33,599 bases of DNA from Verrucomicrobiota bacterium (GCA_003219215.1 QHPY01000004.1:1-33599); one strand, 5' to 3'; shown: positions 1-10,573, counted from the first letter of the stretch. Notes: generated by a model from the sequence alone, not told the origin. Made by a program: numbers and translations.

Positions 1-2634
1 GGTGGTAAAGGCGCGAACCTGGCCGAGATGACGCGAATCGGTTTGCCGGTGCCGCCGGGCTTCACCATCACGACCGACGTCTGCAGTTATTTTTACGCAC
101 ACAACCGCCGTTATCCGCCGCAGCTCAAGGCCGAAGTGGAAGCGGCTTTGGCCAAAGTCGAGAAATCAGTTGGCAAAAAACTCGGCCACAAGGAGCGGCC
201 GCTTTTGGTTTCGGTTCGCTCGGGCGCGCGCGACTCCATGCCCGGAATGATGGACACGATCCTCAATCTCGGGATGAACGACGAAGTGGTCGAGATTGTC
301 GCGAAGAAAACCGGCAATGCACGTTTCGCCTGGGATTCGTATCGCCGGTTTCTGCAAATGTATGGCGACGTCGTCATGGGCGTGCAAAAGCGACCGGGCG
401 AAGATGACGAGCCATTCGAAAGCGTGATCGAACATTTGAAGGATCAACGCTACGGCAAACACGATTTTCCCGACGTCCGCCTGACCGTGGCCGACCTGAA
501 AGCGCTGGTGGAGCGTTTCAAAATGTTAATCAAGGAGCGAACTGGCAAATCGTTTCCGCAGGACCCGAAGGAGCAAATGTGGGGATCGATCAGCGCTGTT
601 TTCGGTTCCTGGATGAACGACCGCGCCATTGTTTATCGGCGTAAATATGGAATCCCGCACGATTGGGGCACGGCCGTCAACGTGCAGACAATGGTGTTTG
701 GCAACATGGGCGAGACGAGCGCGACGGGCGTTGCGTTCACGCGCGATCCGGCCAGCGGCGAAAAAGTTTTTTACGGCGAATATCTGATCAACGCGCAAGG
801 TGAAGACGTCGTCGCCGGCGTGCGCACGCCACATCCGATCGCGCACTTGGCGAAGGAAATGCCGGCCGCGCACAAGGCGCTGATGAAGGTGCGCGAGATC
901 CTCGAGCAACATTTCAAGGACATGCAGGACCTCGAGTTCACGGTCGAAGAAACCCGGCTCTACATTTTGCAAACGCGCAACGGCAAACGTACCGGTCACG
1001 CCGCCGTTCGCATCGCGGTCGACATGGTCGGCGAAAAATTAATTTCCAAGAAAGACGCCGTGCGCCGCATCCCGGCCGATTCCCTCGCCCATCTACTGGC
1101 GCCGATCTTTGATCGACAATCGGCGAGTCAGGCCAAGAAAATCGGCAGCGGACTTGCGGCTGGGCCGGGCGCGGCCTCGGGGCATGTTGTCTTCAGCGCG
1201 GAAGAAGCGGTGGCGCGCTCGAGCAAAGGTCAGAAGGTCGTGCTCGCGCGGATTGAAACGTCGCCGGAAGACTTGCGCGGAATGATTGCGGCCGAGGGGA
1301 TCCTTACTTCACGCGGTGGCGTTTCGTCGCACGCCGCACTGGTTGCGCGACAAATGGGCAAAGTTTGCGTCTGCGGCGCGAGCGGCATCCAAATCGATTA
1401 CCAAAAGCGCACGCTCAGCGCCAACGGCACGACGTTAGCGCAAGGCGATTACATTTCGATAGATGGAACAGCCGGCGAAGTTTTCGCCGGCGAAGTAACC
1501 ACGGCTCCATCGGAAATCATTCAGGTCCTGGTCGATCGATCCCTCGACGGGAAAAAAAGCCTCACCTATCGCGAGTACGCAAAACTGATGACTTGGGCGG
1601 ACGAATTCCGAAAACTCGGTATCCGAACGAACGCGGATACGCCGGAACAAGTGACCAACGCAGTCGCATTCGGGGCTGAAGGCATCGGCCTTTGCCGAAC
1701 CGAGCATATGTTTTTTGAAGGCAACCGAATCGACGCGATGCGCGAAATGATCTTGGCTGGCACCAAAGACGAACGGGCTCGCGCGGTCGCCAAATTGCTC
1801 CCCTACCAACGGAAAGATTTTGTTGGGATTTTCACCGCGCTGAAAGGATTGCCGGCCACAATCCGTTTTCTCGATCCGCCGTTGCACGAATTTCTGCCGA
1901 GCGATCACGCCCAGCAAAGCGAGCTGGCGAACAAACTCGGCGTGCCGGTCGAACAAATTTCGCGGCGCGTGCACGAGCTGCACGAATTCAATCCGATGCT
2001 GGGGCATCGCGGCTGTCGCCTCGGGATCACGTTTCCGGAAATTTCAGAGATGCAGGCGCGCGCCATTTTCGAAGCGGCCGCGGAAGTGCAAGCCAGCGGA
2101 ATCAAAGTGCGCCCAGAAATCATGATCCCGCTGGTCGGATTTCCGCGAGAACTGAAGCTCCAGATCGACATCGTCCGGCGCGTGGCCGACGAAGTGGCCC
2201 AGAAAAAGAAAACGAAGTTCGATTATCTCGTCGGCACCATGATCGAGATTCCGCGCGCGGCCTTGCTGGCGGATGAAATTGCGCGCGACGCGCAATTCTT
2301 CAGCTTCGGCACCAACGATCTCACCCAGACGACTCTCGGGATGAGTCGCGACGATTCCGGGAGTTTTCTGCCGGCTTACGCCGAGCTCGACATTGTCGAT
2401 GCAAATCCGTTCGCCTCGATCGACCAGCGCGGCGTCGGGCGTTTGATGGAAATGACGCGCGATCTGGGACGCAAAACGCGACCGAACATCAAGCTCGGCA
2501 TTTGCGGCGAACACGGTGGCGAACCTTTCAGCGTGAAATTCTGCCACCGGCTCGGCTTGGATTACGTCAGTTGCAGTCCATTCCGGATTCCGATCGCCCG
2601 CCTCGCCGCCGCCCAAGCCGCGGTCGCCGAGTAG
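1..2634 (+). CDS. ppdK: Pyruvate, phosphate dikinase (5' truncated)
   Basis: Interconverts pyruvate, ATP and phosphate with PEP, AMP and pyrophosphate in the cytoplasm. The reading frame is open from base 1 and begins with the family's conserved [10 protein letters not shown] segment, so the true start lies roughly 20 codons upstream and the first ATG seen (28) is internal. 877 residues are present, close to the usual full length. The N-terminal ATP-grasp part covers about residues 1-330. The swivelling phosphohistidine domain carries [12 protein letters not shown] with the catalytic His at residue 444 (codon 1330). The C-terminal PEP-binding barrel ends with [10 protein letters not shown] and the acid/base Cys at residue 835 (codon 2503). 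It converges on the next gene with only 15 bases between stop codons and no visible hairpin. Identity is very secure; any link to the polysaccharide locus is just adjacency. Confidence 0.97.
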   Translation, partial: GGKGANLAEMTRIGLPVPPGFTITTDVCSYFYAHNRRYPPQLKAEVEAALAKVEKSVGKKLGHKERPLLVSVRSGARDSMPGMMDTILNLGMNDEVVEIVAKKTGNARFAWDSYRRFLQMYGDVVMGVQKRPGEDDEPFESVIEHLKDQRYGKHDFPDVRLTVADLKALVERFKMLIKERTGKSFPQDPKEQMWGSISAVFGSWMNDRAIVYRRKYGIPHDWGTAVNVQTMVFGNMGETSATGVAFTRDPASGEKVFYGEYLINAQGEDVVAGVRTPHPIAHLAKEMPAAHKALMKVREILEQHFKDMQDLEFTVEETRLYILQTRNGKRTGHAAVRIAVDMVGEKLISKKDAVRRIPADSLAHLLAPIFDRQSASQAKKIGSGLAAGPGAASGHVVFSAEEAVARSSKGQKVVLARIETSPEDLRGMIAAEGILTSRGGVSSHAALVARQMGKVCVCGASGIQIDYQKRTLSANGTTLAQGDYISIDGTAGEVFAGEVTTAPSEIIQVLVDRSLDGKKSLTYREYAKLMTWADEFRKLGIRTNADTPEQVTNAVAFGAEGIGLCRTEHMFFEGNRIDAMREMILAGTKDERARAVAKLLPYQRKDFVGIFTALKGLPATIRFLDPPLHEFLPSDHAQQSELANKLGVPVEQISRRVHELHEFNPMLGHRGCRLGITFPEISEMQARAIFEAAAEVQASGIKVRPEIMIPLVGFPRELKLQIDIVRRVADEVAQKKKTKFDYLVGTMIEIPRAALLADEIARDAQFFSFGTNDLTQTTLGMSRDDSGSFLPAYAELDIVDANPFASIDQRGVGRLMEMTRDLGRKTRPNIKLGICGEHGGEPFSVKFCHRLGLDYVSCSPFRIPIARLAAAQAAVAE

Positions 2635-2649
2635 ATGTCGATCTTGGAT

Positions 2650-5028
2650 CTACTTCGCCGCAGAGTGAAAAACGAGCCACGCATTCCAGGCGCGTTCCCA
2701 ATTTTGCTTCTCGGCCCAGCATTGGGCTTCGAGATAGCGGAAATAGGCTGGTGAATTTGCGCGTTCGCTGAAATGGCGCGCGGTGTTTAGCGCGTCGTCG
2801 ATCCGGCCGCTTTGCATTTGCGCGCGGTAAAGTTCGTAGCCGACCGCGTAATTGTCCGGCGCGGCGCGGAACCGACTTTCGAGTTGTTGGAGAGACGCGC
2901 CGGAAGCGATGCGCGGCAATGCGACCGGTTCGCCGTAACGCTGCGTTAGTTCGTAAGCAGCACGAAAATCATTTTTACCGGCGTCATATTTGGCGACACC
3001 AAACCAGGCATAAGGCAACCAATCGGGATGCTGAGTAGTGGCGCGCGAAAGTTCCGCGGCGTCGCCGCGCTCCGACCAAAACGCAAAGAGCGCAAGCTTT
3101 TCGGTTTCGCTGAATGAGTGAAGATCCGGGTCGTTTTCCAAAACTTTTTTCAACGCGCGATTGAACTCTGCGCCGGAAATTCGCGCGAGATACGGCAATG
3201 CCAGATCGTGACGACTTACGCCGAGCTCGGCGAGGATGCTGCTGACCGCCGAACTGCGGAGCGACGCCTTGCTCAGCATGCTCGAAAACACCCCGGCGCG
3301 TTCCGGCCCTGCGCGGCGCAACGCTTCCCGCCACGCGGTCGTGGCCAGAACGGGTTGCTGGTACGAGAGCCAGACGTTGCCTTCTGCGAGTGGAAGTTCA
3401 TAGGAGATCGGCTCCAGAAACCGGGCACGCCGAAAATCGGCGAGTGCGTTGTCGGTTTGTTTCAATTCGGCCTCCGCTACCGCGCGCGAAAAATAGAGTT
3501 CCCAATCGAGCGGCGCCCATTTTAATCCAGTCGTGGTAACTGCGATTGTTTCGGTGAAATTGCGTTCACGATTGGCAATGGTCGCGAGCTGCTTCGCGTT
3601 CGTGACCCCAACAGAACCCGGCCACAATTTTTGACCTCGCCACGCGACGACCCACGAACTGCCGACCACGAGCAAGATCAATCCGACCAATCGAAACAAG
3701 ATCGAGATCGATCGGCTTGGTTTAAATGAGTGCGCACGATGGAGCGAGAGGCCGAGCAAAAATATCGCGGCAAACGATGTGCCGACGCGATGCCCCGAAA
3801 CATCGACCAGCCCGTGCAGCGCAAAAAGGATTGCCGCGATCAGTGTTGCCAGTCGATAACGTTGATTCGTTCCTTCGCGCAACGGAAAAACTTTCCTGAG
3901 GATAAGAACGAATCCGACAATGATGAGAACGACGGCGACCCAACCAAGCTCGGTCCAAAGCCAGAGCCAGTCGCTTTCGGGATGGATCGCGCGACGATCG
4001 CTGTAGGATGCGGCACGGAAAGTAGCGAAGATGTCTTCAAAATTGCCAAGACCGATGCCGACCCAGGGCGAGTCGCGAATGAGTTGAAAGACATCGGAAA
4101 AAATCCGCCATCGGAAATCGTTTGATATGTCAGCGCTGCCGAGATTGTGAAGGTGGAATCGTTCCAGCGTCTGGCCGCCAAAGAGAAGCAGGACAGTGAG
4201 TAAGAGAAGCAAAAACGAAACGACGAGCGCGATTCGCGACGGAGAACGCTGGCAGCAAAGCGAGAACGCGCCAAGCCAGAGCGCGCTTCCGACGACGAGA
4301 ATACCAATTCCGGCGCGCGAAAAATTCAGGATGATCGCGGCAATCGTCAGGGAGAGCGCAACGCCCCAAAAGATCCAGCGTTTTCGTCCCTTACGAAGAT
4401 CATCCTGGCCGCAGGCCAGAATCATGATCGCGGTCAGACCAAAAAGATTTCCGGTTTGGTTGCGATTCGGAAACGGCCCGAAATTGCGTTCATTGTGCCA
4501 AAATGGAGGACTGCCGTGCCGGAGCCAAAAAAGAATAGAGATCGCAGCGAGAACGACGACGCCGGCGGTAAACAAACGAAGTTGGAGTCGCGCTTCACGC
4601 AATTCGAGCTGTTGGGCACAGACGACGTAGAGCCAGCTCAAGCCGGCGACGAGACTCAATAAACAAGTCAGGGTCATCCGTGGCTGCGGACTCAATGTCG
4701 TTGGAAGTGAGATGCCAAGGTCGTTGACATAGGACGCACGCCACGACGGTTGAAAAAGCCAACTCGCCGGTAAAAAGGCGACCACGGCTGAAATCAAAAG
4801 CGCCAGCAGCACGAGATTGAGCGCGAGTCCGAGTGAAAAGCGCGGCGGGTTCGCGAGCAAATAAAGTCCAAGAAGCGCGACAACAATTCCCTCGCCCCAT
4901 TTTTGTGTGCCGCCGCCAAGAAAACAGGCGAGCACCGGCAACAAGGCGATGAAGGCGTGACTCAGCCCACGACCCGGAGTGGCGTTGTGGCGCTCATGAG
5001 ATGACCCTTCGTGCGTCGGATTCTGCAT
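2650..5028 (-). CDS. O-antigen ligase/polymerase (Wzy_C) family membrane protein with TPR-like C-terminus
   Basis: A 792-residue protein. Residues about 24-465 hold around a dozen hydrophobic segments. The Wzy_C-type region includes SRAG at 237-240 and the periplasmic-loop motif HPESDWLWLWTELGW beginning at His349, typical of O-antigen ligases and polymerases. Residues about 475-790 are soluble and helical, with repeats resembling tetratricopeptides (for example ALADFRRARFLEP and ALNTARHFSE). Such proteins join or polymerise undecaprenyl-linked oligosaccharides on the periplasmic face. The ATG at 5028 was chosen; no strong ribosome site precedes it. It is divergent from the priming transferase across 150 bases and lies outside the main gene train, which has its own Wzy-like gene. 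It may be the ligase, or a second polymerase; the sequence does not decide. Confidence 0.88.
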   Translation of the reverse strand: MQNPTHEGSSHERHNATPGRGLSHAFIALLPVLACFLGGGTQKWGEGIVVALLGLYLLANPPRFSLGLALNLVLLALLISAVVAFLPASWLFQPSWRASYVNDLGISLPTTLSPQPRMTLTCLLSLVAGLSWLYVVCAQQLELREARLQLRLFTAGVVVLAAISILFWLRHGSPPFWHNERNFGPFPNRNQTGNLFGLTAIMILACGQDDLRKGRKRWIFWGVALSLTIAAIILNFSRAGIGILVVGSALWLGAFSLCCQRSPSRIALVVSFLLLLLTVLLLFGGQTLERFHLHNLGSADISNDFRWRIFSDVFQLIRDSPWVGIGLGNFEDIFATFRAASYSDRRAIHPESDWLWLWTELGWVAVVLIIVGFVLILRKVFPLREGTNQRYRLATLIAAILFALHGLVDVSGHRVGTSFAAIFLLGLSLHRAHSFKPSRSISILFRLVGLILLVVGSSWVVAWRGQKLWPGSVGVTNAKQLATIANRERNFTETIAVTTTGLKWAPLDWELYFSRAVAEAELKQTDNALADFRRARFLEPISYELPLAEGNVWLSYQQPVLATTAWREALRRAGPERAGVFSSMLSKASLRSSAVSSILAELGVSRHDLALPYLARISGAEFNRALKKVLENDPDLHSFSETEKLALFAFWSERGDAAELSRATTQHPDWLPYAWFGVAKYDAGKNDFRAAYELTQRYGEPVALPRIASGASLQQLESRFRAAPDNYAVGYELYRAQMQSGRIDDALNTARHFSERANSPAYFRYLEAQCWAEKQNWERAWNAWLVFHSAAK

Positions 5029-5044
5029 TACCTGCGGAAAACAG

Positions 5045-5060
5045 TGGTATGGGAATCGCT
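5045..5060 (+). promoter_or_regulatory. Possible sigma-54 (-24/-12) promoter element
   Basis: TGGTATGGGAATCGCT keeps the GG-N10-GC spacing and eight of eleven informative positions of the sigma-54 consensus (TGGCACRNNNNTTGCW). It would start transcription near 5071, leaving a leader of about 108 bases before the sugar transferase at 5179. Sigma-54 control of exopolysaccharide genes is known in several bacteria, but no sigma-54 activator is encoded in this window and such partial matches arise by chance. The rest of 5029-5178 shows nothing I can assign. Confidence 0.2.
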
Positions 5061-5178
5061 TTTACTTTGCGGGGCGAGCCGCTGGCGAAACTGAAATCTC
5101 ATAAGCCCAAGAATCCTAGCACGAGTTGAAGGTCTGCGGCCATCGCGTACTCTCATGATCAGCGCAGCGAAATAGAAC

Positions 5179-6570
5179 ATGCTCACGCAACGGACGGAAG
5201 GACTTTACCGCCTCTTCCTGTTTTGCCAGATCATCATCGTCGCCGCAATCTTCTGGCTCGGCGTCTGGATCATGGTCACATTTTATTCGCCAGGCGGCTC
5301 GCTGACGTGGGGGCGCTACAGCATTTACTGCGGCATGCTCGTGCTCGGATTGACTTTGGAAACGCTGAGCCGTTCCAAGAACTTTTTTCTGCAAAACGAA
5401 TTGCTTCGCCCGCATCGGCTTAGTCTCCGGCAAACGGCCGCCAGCATCGGACTGCTCGTGCTTTATCTCGTTGCGGCCAAAGACGCATTCATTTCACGTG
5501 TATTTTTGTTCAATTTTGTTCCGTGGCTCTATATTGCACTGCTCTTTTCGCATTATTATCTCCCCTCGCTTTTGGCGTGGGGAATTTTCCGTCGTGAAGA
5601 CAAAACGCTTCTGATCGGCTCAGGCCAACGGGCTGCGCGACTGCGGGAATGGCTGGAGCGCAAAGCGGAGATTGGTTTGCGTGCAGTCGGTTTAGTTTCC
5701 GACGACGATAAGATCGAGGATCTGGGGGTTCCATTGCTCGGCAGGCCCGATCAGCTCGAAAATGTCATTCGCGACCACGGCATTACTCAAGTGATTCTGC
5801 TTGAGTTCCCGCTTTTTTCCGAGGCCAACCAAAACGTCATCCAGATTTGCGATCAGCTCGGCATCCGTCTTCTCATCCTGAGCGATCTCGAAGAGCGATT
5901 GCGCCATTCGGTAACGCACTTTGAAGACGGCGGTTTCCGTTTTATCGGATTGCGCGAGGAACCGCTGGAAAATCCGCTGAACAGGTTTATCAAGCGCGCG
6001 ATCGATATCGCGATCGCGCTCCCGGTCATGCTCATTATTTTTCCGATTCTGGCCGCGATTGTTTTCATCGCACAGCGATTGCAATCGCCCGGCCCGCTCT
6101 TCCACGTGCAAAACCGCGCCGGGATGCAAAATCGACGATTCAAGATCTACAAATTTCGCACGATGCGTTCCCACAACGGCGAATTATCGCGTCAGGCCAG
6201 CCTCGCAGACGAACGCGTGTATCCGTTGGGAAAATGGTTCCGCAAACTGAGCATCGACGAGGTGCCGCAGTTCTGGAACGTGCTTTGCGGCGACATGAGC
6301 ATCGTCGGGCCGCGACCGCATTTGATCGAACACAATCAGCAGTTCTCGAAATTCATGGCGAACTACCACGTGCGCACGTTTGTGAAACCGGGCATCACAG
6401 GTTTGGCCCAGGTGCGCGGATTTCGCGGCGAAGCGCGCAACAGCACCGACATCGAAAACCGCGTCGCCTGCGACATCGAATATCTCGAAAATTGGAACCT
6501 GTCGCTCGAGTGCGCGATCATTTTGCGCACGTTCGCACAACTGATTCTGCCACCGCGCAGCGCCTACTGA
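5179..6570 (+). CDS. Polyprenyl-phosphate sugar phosphotransferase (WcaJ/WbaP-like priming enzyme)
   Basis: 463 residues. Four N-terminal membrane segments (about 10-120) precede a Rossmann-like CoA_binding_3 region (about 135-245). One further hydrophobic segment near 275-295 leads into the bacterial sugar transferase domain. That domain shows KFRTM (near residue 325), KLSIDEVPQFWNVL, GDMSIVGPRPHL and KPGITGLAQVRGFRG, the expected order for initiating transferases that move a sugar 1-phosphate from a UDP-sugar to undecaprenyl phosphate in the inner membrane. This would be the first step of repeat-unit assembly for the neighbouring locus. Which sugar is used cannot be read from the sequence. 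It overlaps the convergent GT2 gene by 7 bases, leaving no room for a terminator. Confidence 0.93.
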   Translation: MLTQRTEGLYRLFLFCQIIIVAAIFWLGVWIMVTFYSPGGSLTWGRYSIYCGMLVLGLTLETLSRSKNFFLQNELLRPHRLSLRQTAASIGLLVLYLVAAKDAFISRVFLFNFVPWLYIALLFSHYYLPSLLAWGIFRREDKTLLIGSGQRAARLREWLERKAEIGLRAVGLVSDDDKIEDLGVPLLGRPDQLENVIRDHGITQVILLEFPLFSEANQNVIQICDQLGIRLLILSDLEERLRHSVTHFEDGGFRFIGLREEPLENPLNRFIKRAIDIAIALPVMLIIFPILAAIVFIAQRLQSPGPLFHVQNRAGMQNRRFKIYKFRTMRSHNGELSRQASLADERVYPLGKWFRKLSIDEVPQFWNVLCGDMSIVGPRPHLIEHNQQFSKFMANYHVRTFVKPGITGLAQVRGFRGEARNSTDIENRVACDIEYLENWNLSLECAIILRTFAQLILPPRSAY

Positions 6571-7382
6571 TTGGTCCGAAAGTCGCGCATTTTCGCGCGG
6601 ATTAGATATTCGTACCAGCCCATGCTGGCGCAGTAGGCGAACCCCTCGCGGCCTTCGAGAAAACCGCCCTTTAAAATATACATGTGCAAAAAACGCAGGA
6701 GCGGCCAACCAGGGATTCGACTTAAGATCGGTTTGAGCGCGCGATTTCTGCGCGACGGATCTTTCGAGAACAATTCGCCCAACGAAGCGGAACGCGATAA
6801 CCGGTCCGTTGCTTCCTCGTCGGAATATTGATTGTGCTTCGCCCACCACGCTTCCCAACCTTTGCTCAGCGCGTAGTGCAAATACGGTTCGCGGACGTAG
6901 CCCAGTTCCCCTTCAACCGATCCTTCTTTCTGACCATGGCCGCTGTCGATGAAATTTGCGCGGCCGCGCCGCACAATTCGAAGCTGCCATTTAGGAAACG
7001 AATCACTGCGGCGCAGCCAGCGCTGATCCAGCATCGTTTTCCAGCAACAATAAAAACCTGCGATTGAATCGCCGGCGTTTTGAATGGCGTGGGCAACTGC
7101 TTGGCGAAATTCCGGCGTAGCAACTTCATCGGCATCGAGGAAGAGGACCCATTCGGTTTTCAGATCGCAATTTTCCAGCGCCCAATTTCGCTGTTGCGCG
7201 AAAGATTCAAACGGGCGGTGGTAAACGCGCGCACCAGAGTTGTTCGCGATCTCCTGCGTGCCGTCGTTGCTGCCGGAATCGACCACGATAATTTCGCCGA
7301 ACTCGGCGATGGATTTCAAACACCGAGGTAGATTTTCGGCCTCATTATGCGTCAGAACGATAATGGCGAGCGATTCCGGCAT
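6564..7382 (-). CDS. Glycosyltransferase family 2 (WaaE/KdtX-like)
   Basis: A soluble GT-A enzyme of 272 residues. The N-terminus (LAIIVLTHNEAENLPRCL) forms the nucleotide-binding strand, followed by IIVVDSGSNDGT and the metal-binding LDADE. Together with FAQQRNWAL this matches the family containing WaaE/KdtX lipopolysaccharide-core glucosyltransferases. The C-terminal part has an amphipathic helix region (FLHMYILKGG) suited to membrane contact. ATG 7382 was preferred over an upstream TTG at 7397 because the family's first strand follows directly; it then starts 11 bases after the previous stop. It is the last gene of the long minus-strand train. The sugar transferred is not predictable. Confidence 0.9.
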   Translation of the reverse strand: MPESLAIIVLTHNEAENLPRCLKSIAEFGEIIVVDSGSNDGTQEIANNSGARVYHRPFESFAQQRNWALENCDLKTEWVLFLDADEVATPEFRQAVAHAIQNAGDSIAGFYCCWKTMLDQRWLRRSDSFPKWQLRIVRRGRANFIDSGHGQKEGSVEGELGYVREPYLHYALSKGWEAWWAKHNQYSDEEATDRLSRSASLGELFSKDPSRRNRALKPILSRIPGWPLLRFLHMYILKGGFLEGREGFAYCASMGWYEYLIRAKMRDFRTNQ

Positions 7383-7393
7383 GGCGTGACATT

Positions 7394-8878
7394 TCAATCG
7401 ACGTGAAACAAATTAAAAGAAACACCGCCAACATCGGCGGTCGTTGCCGAAAACGCAGAGCGAACGTCGTAGCGCGCAAACAATGTGCGATAAAGGTTAG
7501 CCTCGATTTTCATGGCGTAACCCTTCTGCTGCCATTCCTCCAACAAAGCATTTTCATAAGCGGCATCAGGCGGCAAAAAAATGCAATGGTCGCCACTGGA
7601 AAAAAACGTCGGAATATCGCGCTTAATTGCGCCGTGAAGATCCTTCTCGCGCACCGGCAAACTGCCGCGGTCGATCTGATATTCAAAGTCCCATGGCCAA
7701 GCGTTGCCAATGATAATGGCCGGCCTATTTCCGCACTGGTCTAAAAGTTTTCGGAGATAGTCCAGTTTGTAATAGGGCTTTTGTCGGACGGCTTGAAAAT
7801 AACTTCCAACAGTGAGAAACGGCCGCACCAGTTGTCGATCTTTGAAGATGTCGATGTTCACCACCGATCCGAGCAAAGTGAAAGACGTCAGAGCGAGAAG
7901 TAAAGCCAGCGAGCGACCGACTGCGAGCAGCAAAACGAAGGGTAAAGCGACGAGCAATTGCGCCGCTTTGGAGGGGTGCAAGAAAAATACCGCTAAAAAA
8001 ATGAGCGGCACAGCGCAGGACATCGTGAAGACGAAGTTTTTCGATTCCATTTGCTTTCGAAGATCGCGCAGCGCGGTGATCAGCGCCCAGCAGAGCAAAA
8101 GAAATACGGGCGGCGTAAAAGCTTGAAAGATGGTCCGGTAAACGCCCCCAAGAATCGACTCCCGCAAATTCATTCCGGCGGTGTAGGGCGCGCGAACGCC
8201 GACGAGCAAGATCGGCAGCCAAACGATGACGACCGCTATTCCTGCCAATCCGACGCTGGTGAGCCCATACTTCCAACCAAGTTTCGAATCAAACAGGCAA
8301 TAGATCGGAAAAATAATTGCCGCGAACACAAGCTCGGGCCGGCAACCAGTCGCGAGCGCGAAACAAAAGATCGACAGCAGGAGGCGGCGAATGTTCACCG
8401 ACTCCGCCGAAACAAGCAGCAGCCGGACCGCGATCAACAAAAACAGAAGTCCGAAAATGAATTCTTCGCCATCAACTGCGTTGAAAAAGAACTGATTCGA
8501 GAACGCAAGACAGATCGTGGCCAGAAGGACGCGCACGCGGTTGGCGGCGAGACGGTAGAGCAGTTCGTAAAAAACGATCAGGGTGGTGAGTGCGGCGACG
8601 CCTTGCCAGATGAGAAAAACTTGATTGCCAAACTCGACGCCGAAGCCTTTCAGCAGAATCCACCCCGTCGCTCCGAAGAGATAAAACTCAGTCGTAGGAT
8701 GACCGGGAGGCCGCGAGACTTCGAGATGACCGCCGTTCACCAGCGCTTGGGTCGAGCGCACAATTCCGTGAGCATCGCCACTGGCCAGGCCGTGATCTAA
8801 CTGAATCACGAGAAGCGCGCTGTAAAAAACAAGAAGAACGACGAGAGCCCCGTGACGAGACAGGGCGGACAAATTCAT
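7394..8878 (-). CDS. Multi-spanning GT-C-like glycosyltransferase
   Basis: 494 residues with about ten or eleven hydrophobic helices. After the first helix comes [11 protein letters not shown], and a little further SRPPGHP. An acidic residue in the first periplasmic loop plus an R-P-P-G-x-P-type motif recalls the GT-C enzymes (ArnT/PMT type) that use polyprenyl-phosphate sugars as donors outside the inner membrane. The ATG at 8878 overlaps the upstream stop as ATGA, which argues against the GTG at 8911. The last hundred residues are soluble. It may add a side-chain sugar to the polymer or lipid carrier; the family assignment is from pattern only, so the function is inference. Confidence 0.72.
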   Translation of the reverse strand: MNLSALSRHGALVVLLVFYSALLVIQLDHGLASGDAHGIVRSTQALVNGGHLEVSRPPGHPTTEFYLFGATGWILLKGFGVEFGNQVFLIWQGVAALTTLIVFYELLYRLAANRVRVLLATICLAFSNQFFFNAVDGEEFIFGLLFLLIAVRLLLVSAESVNIRRLLLSIFCFALATGCRPELVFAAIIFPIYCLFDSKLGWKYGLTSVGLAGIAVVIVWLPILLVGVRAPYTAGMNLRESILGGVYRTIFQAFTPPVFLLLCWALITALRDLRKQMESKNFVFTMSCAVPLIFLAVFFLHPSKAAQLLVALPFVLLLAVGRSLALLLALTSFTLLGSVVNIDIFKDRQLVRPFLTVGSYFQAVRQKPYYKLDYLRKLLDQCGNRPAIIIGNAWPWDFEYQIDRGSLPVREKDLHGAIKRDIPTFFSSGDHCIFLPPDAAYENALLEEWQQKGYAMKIEANLYRTLFARYDVRSAFSATTADVGGVSFNLFHVD

Positions 8879-9441
8879 GCCGACGGCGGCCGCGACTTGA
8901 TGACCCGGCACGGGTTCCCCGCCGCGATCACATTTTCCGGAATGTCTTTGGTCACGACTGAGCAGGCGCCGATCACGCTCCGCGCGCCGATTGTTACCCC
9001 TGGCAAAACAAACGCACGCGCACCGATGAACGCGTCTTCGCCAATTGTAATCTTCGCCGTCACCAACGGCATTTCCGGTCGATTGAAGTCGTGACTGGCG
9101 CTACTGAGATAAACTTCCTGAGCGATCGTCGCCCGCGCGCCGATTTCGATTTCCCCTAACGAATAAGCATTCGCACGGTCGCCGAGGCAGGCGCGATCAT
9201 GCAGCGTCAAATTCCATGGAATAGCGATGCGCGCGCGCTGATGCACGAATGGCGTGCCGTCGATTTTGGCGTCAAAGACGCGGAGCCAAAACAGCCGCCA
9301 TTGGTTGAGCGGCTTCGGTGTCCAGATGCAAAAGAGGTTCCAGCAAAATTCCCAAAGCACACGCAAAAAGCGCTGGCTTGCCGGCCACGGGGAATCGTAG
9401 GCCGATTTCTGTTCCGGATTGACGATCCGTATTTCAGACAT
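8875..9441 (-). CDS. WcaF-like hexapeptide-repeat O-acetyltransferase
   Basis: 188 residues. The N-terminal segment ([21 protein letters not shown]) is typical of WcaF-type colanic acid acetyltransferases. A left-handed beta-helix follows, with repeats such as [27 protein letters not shown] and [18 protein letters not shown] carries the expected catalytic His. The protein ends with the usual [13 protein letters not shown] cap. It should transfer acetyl from acetyl-CoA to a sugar of the repeat unit on the cytoplasmic side. It starts one base after the stop of the upstream GT4 gene and overlaps the next gene by ATGA. Confidence 0.92.
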   Translation of the reverse strand: MSEIRIVNPEQKSAYDSPWPASQRFLRVLWEFCWNLFCIWTPKPLNQWRLFWLRVFDAKIDGTPFVHQRARIAIPWNLTLHDRACLGDRANAYSLGEIEIGARATIAQEVYLSSASHDFNRPEMPLVTAKITIGEDAFIGARAFVLPGVTIGARSVIGACSVVTKDIPENVIAAGNPCRVIKSRPPSA

Positions 9442-9442
9442 G

Positions 9443-10573
9443 CTAAGTGCGAATCAGTGAATCGAAATCTTTCAGGAATTGGTCGGCGACGCGCTCGGGC
9501 GAATACTCGGCGGATTTTTCATAACCCGCCGCGGCCACACGCGCCAGCAGCGTTTCATTGCGAATGACATTGTCGATCTTATCGCGCAGCGTCTGGCTGG
9601 CCGGCTGCTTCCGATGGTCGAACATAAACCCGGTTTCGTTATCGCGAATGAAATCGCGGAAACAGTCGAGATTGGAAACGAGCACGGCGCAACCATGCGC
9701 CATCGCTTCAAGCGGCGCGAGTCCAAACGATTCGCCACGCTCAGACAGTGAAGGGTAAACGAAAAGGCGCGCGCTACGATATGCGTCGGTGAGTTTCGCC
9801 CAATCAAAAATCGGTCCGGCAAAACTTATTCTTCCGTCAGCCTTTCCGGCAGCACGACGAATCGAAGCCAAATAGACCTCACCACCGCCACCGAGCTTCG
9901 TTTCTGTCGGGCCAATAATCATCAATTTCCAATTAACAAAAGCAGCCCGTGCGTCGCTCGCGAACGCGTCGATTAAAAGATGCACGCCTTTTTCGGGATG
10001 CACTCGACCGACAAAAAGTATGATTTTATCGCGATCGCCAATCGCCGGTGGCGGCGAATTGATCATTCTCGATCTTGCCACTGGATAGGGAATGGCCGCG
10101 ACCCTGTTTGCGAGCCGCGGTGCCTCCGTTGCAATCGTATGTGCGATAGCATGCGATGGCGCCTGCAATCGCGCCGCTTTGCGATAAAAACGCATTTGCC
10201 CTTTTGGATAGCGCCCGACATGCACGTAAACTTTGCCGCGCTTCGGATTGCGCAGCAAAAATGGTAGCCAGAACGTGTTGGTCACGATGATGTCCGCATC
10301 CGGCAAGATCGACCTCGTCCGGAGCGAATAAATAAGATCGAGAAATTTCAGCCAAACGAGCGAGCGCGGTGTATCGAAACCGCCCACGCGCAAATGTTTG
10401 ACTCCGTTGATGGTTTCTTCGCGCGGCAGCCCGGGCGTTTTCCGCGAGACCATCGCGACTTCGTGGCCGCGCTTAACGAACTCAGCCGCCAGAGTAAACC
10501 AGACTTTTTCCACCGCGCCGCCCATTATCGGAGGCACTGGAAAGAAGGCACCCATGGCGATCGTTATTTTCAT
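9443..10573 (-). CDS. Glycosyltransferase family 4 protein
   Basis: 376-residue GT-B enzyme. The N-terminal half starts with [20 protein letters not shown], a glycine-rich acceptor-side loop. The C-terminal half has [20 protein letters not shown] and a donor-site region ending in [20 protein letters not shown], including the E-x7-E pair of retaining GT4 enzymes. It extends the lipid-linked oligosaccharide on the cytoplasmic face of the inner membrane. The ATG at 10573 overlaps the previous gene's stop (ATGA), so translation is probably coupled. Donor and linkage are unknown. Confidence 0.92.
   Translation of the reverse strand: MKITIAMGAFFPVPPIMGGAVEKVWFTLAAEFVKRGHEVAMVSRKTPGLPREETINGVKHLRVGGFDTPRSLVWLKFLDLIYSLRTRSILPDADIIVTNTFWLPFLLRNPKRGKVYVHVGRYPKGQMRFYRKAARLQAPSHAIAHTIATEAPRLANRVAAIPYPVARSRMINSPPPAIGDRDKIILFVGRVHPEKGVHLLIDAFASDARAAFVNWKLMIIGPTETKLGGGGEVYLASIRRAAGKADGRISFAGPIFDWAKLTDAYRSARLFVYPSLSERGESFGLAPLEAMAHGCAVLVSNLDCFRDFIRDNETGFMFDHRKQPASQTLRDKIDNVIRNETLLARVAAAGYEKSAEYSPERVADQFLKDFDSLIRT

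Noticed and set aside
1435-2616. Two 190-codon minus-strand frames inside the dikinase gene
   Set aside because: Both lie opposite conserved PPDK motifs and show no domain; they follow from third-position GC bias.
2635-2649. Terminator between the convergent dikinase and Wzy-type genes
   Set aside because: The 15-base gap holds no hairpin or T-run.
6184-6858. 224-codon open frame on the minus strand across the sugar transferase end
   Set aside because: It is antisense to the conserved catalytic domain and runs through the GT2 gene in another frame; Arg/His-rich composition is typical of shadows in GC-rich DNA.
8051-8800. 249-codon open frame on the plus strand
   Set aside because: It is antisense to the hydrophobic helices of the GT-C-like gene, is extremely rich in charged residues as expected of such a shadow, and has no recognisable domain.
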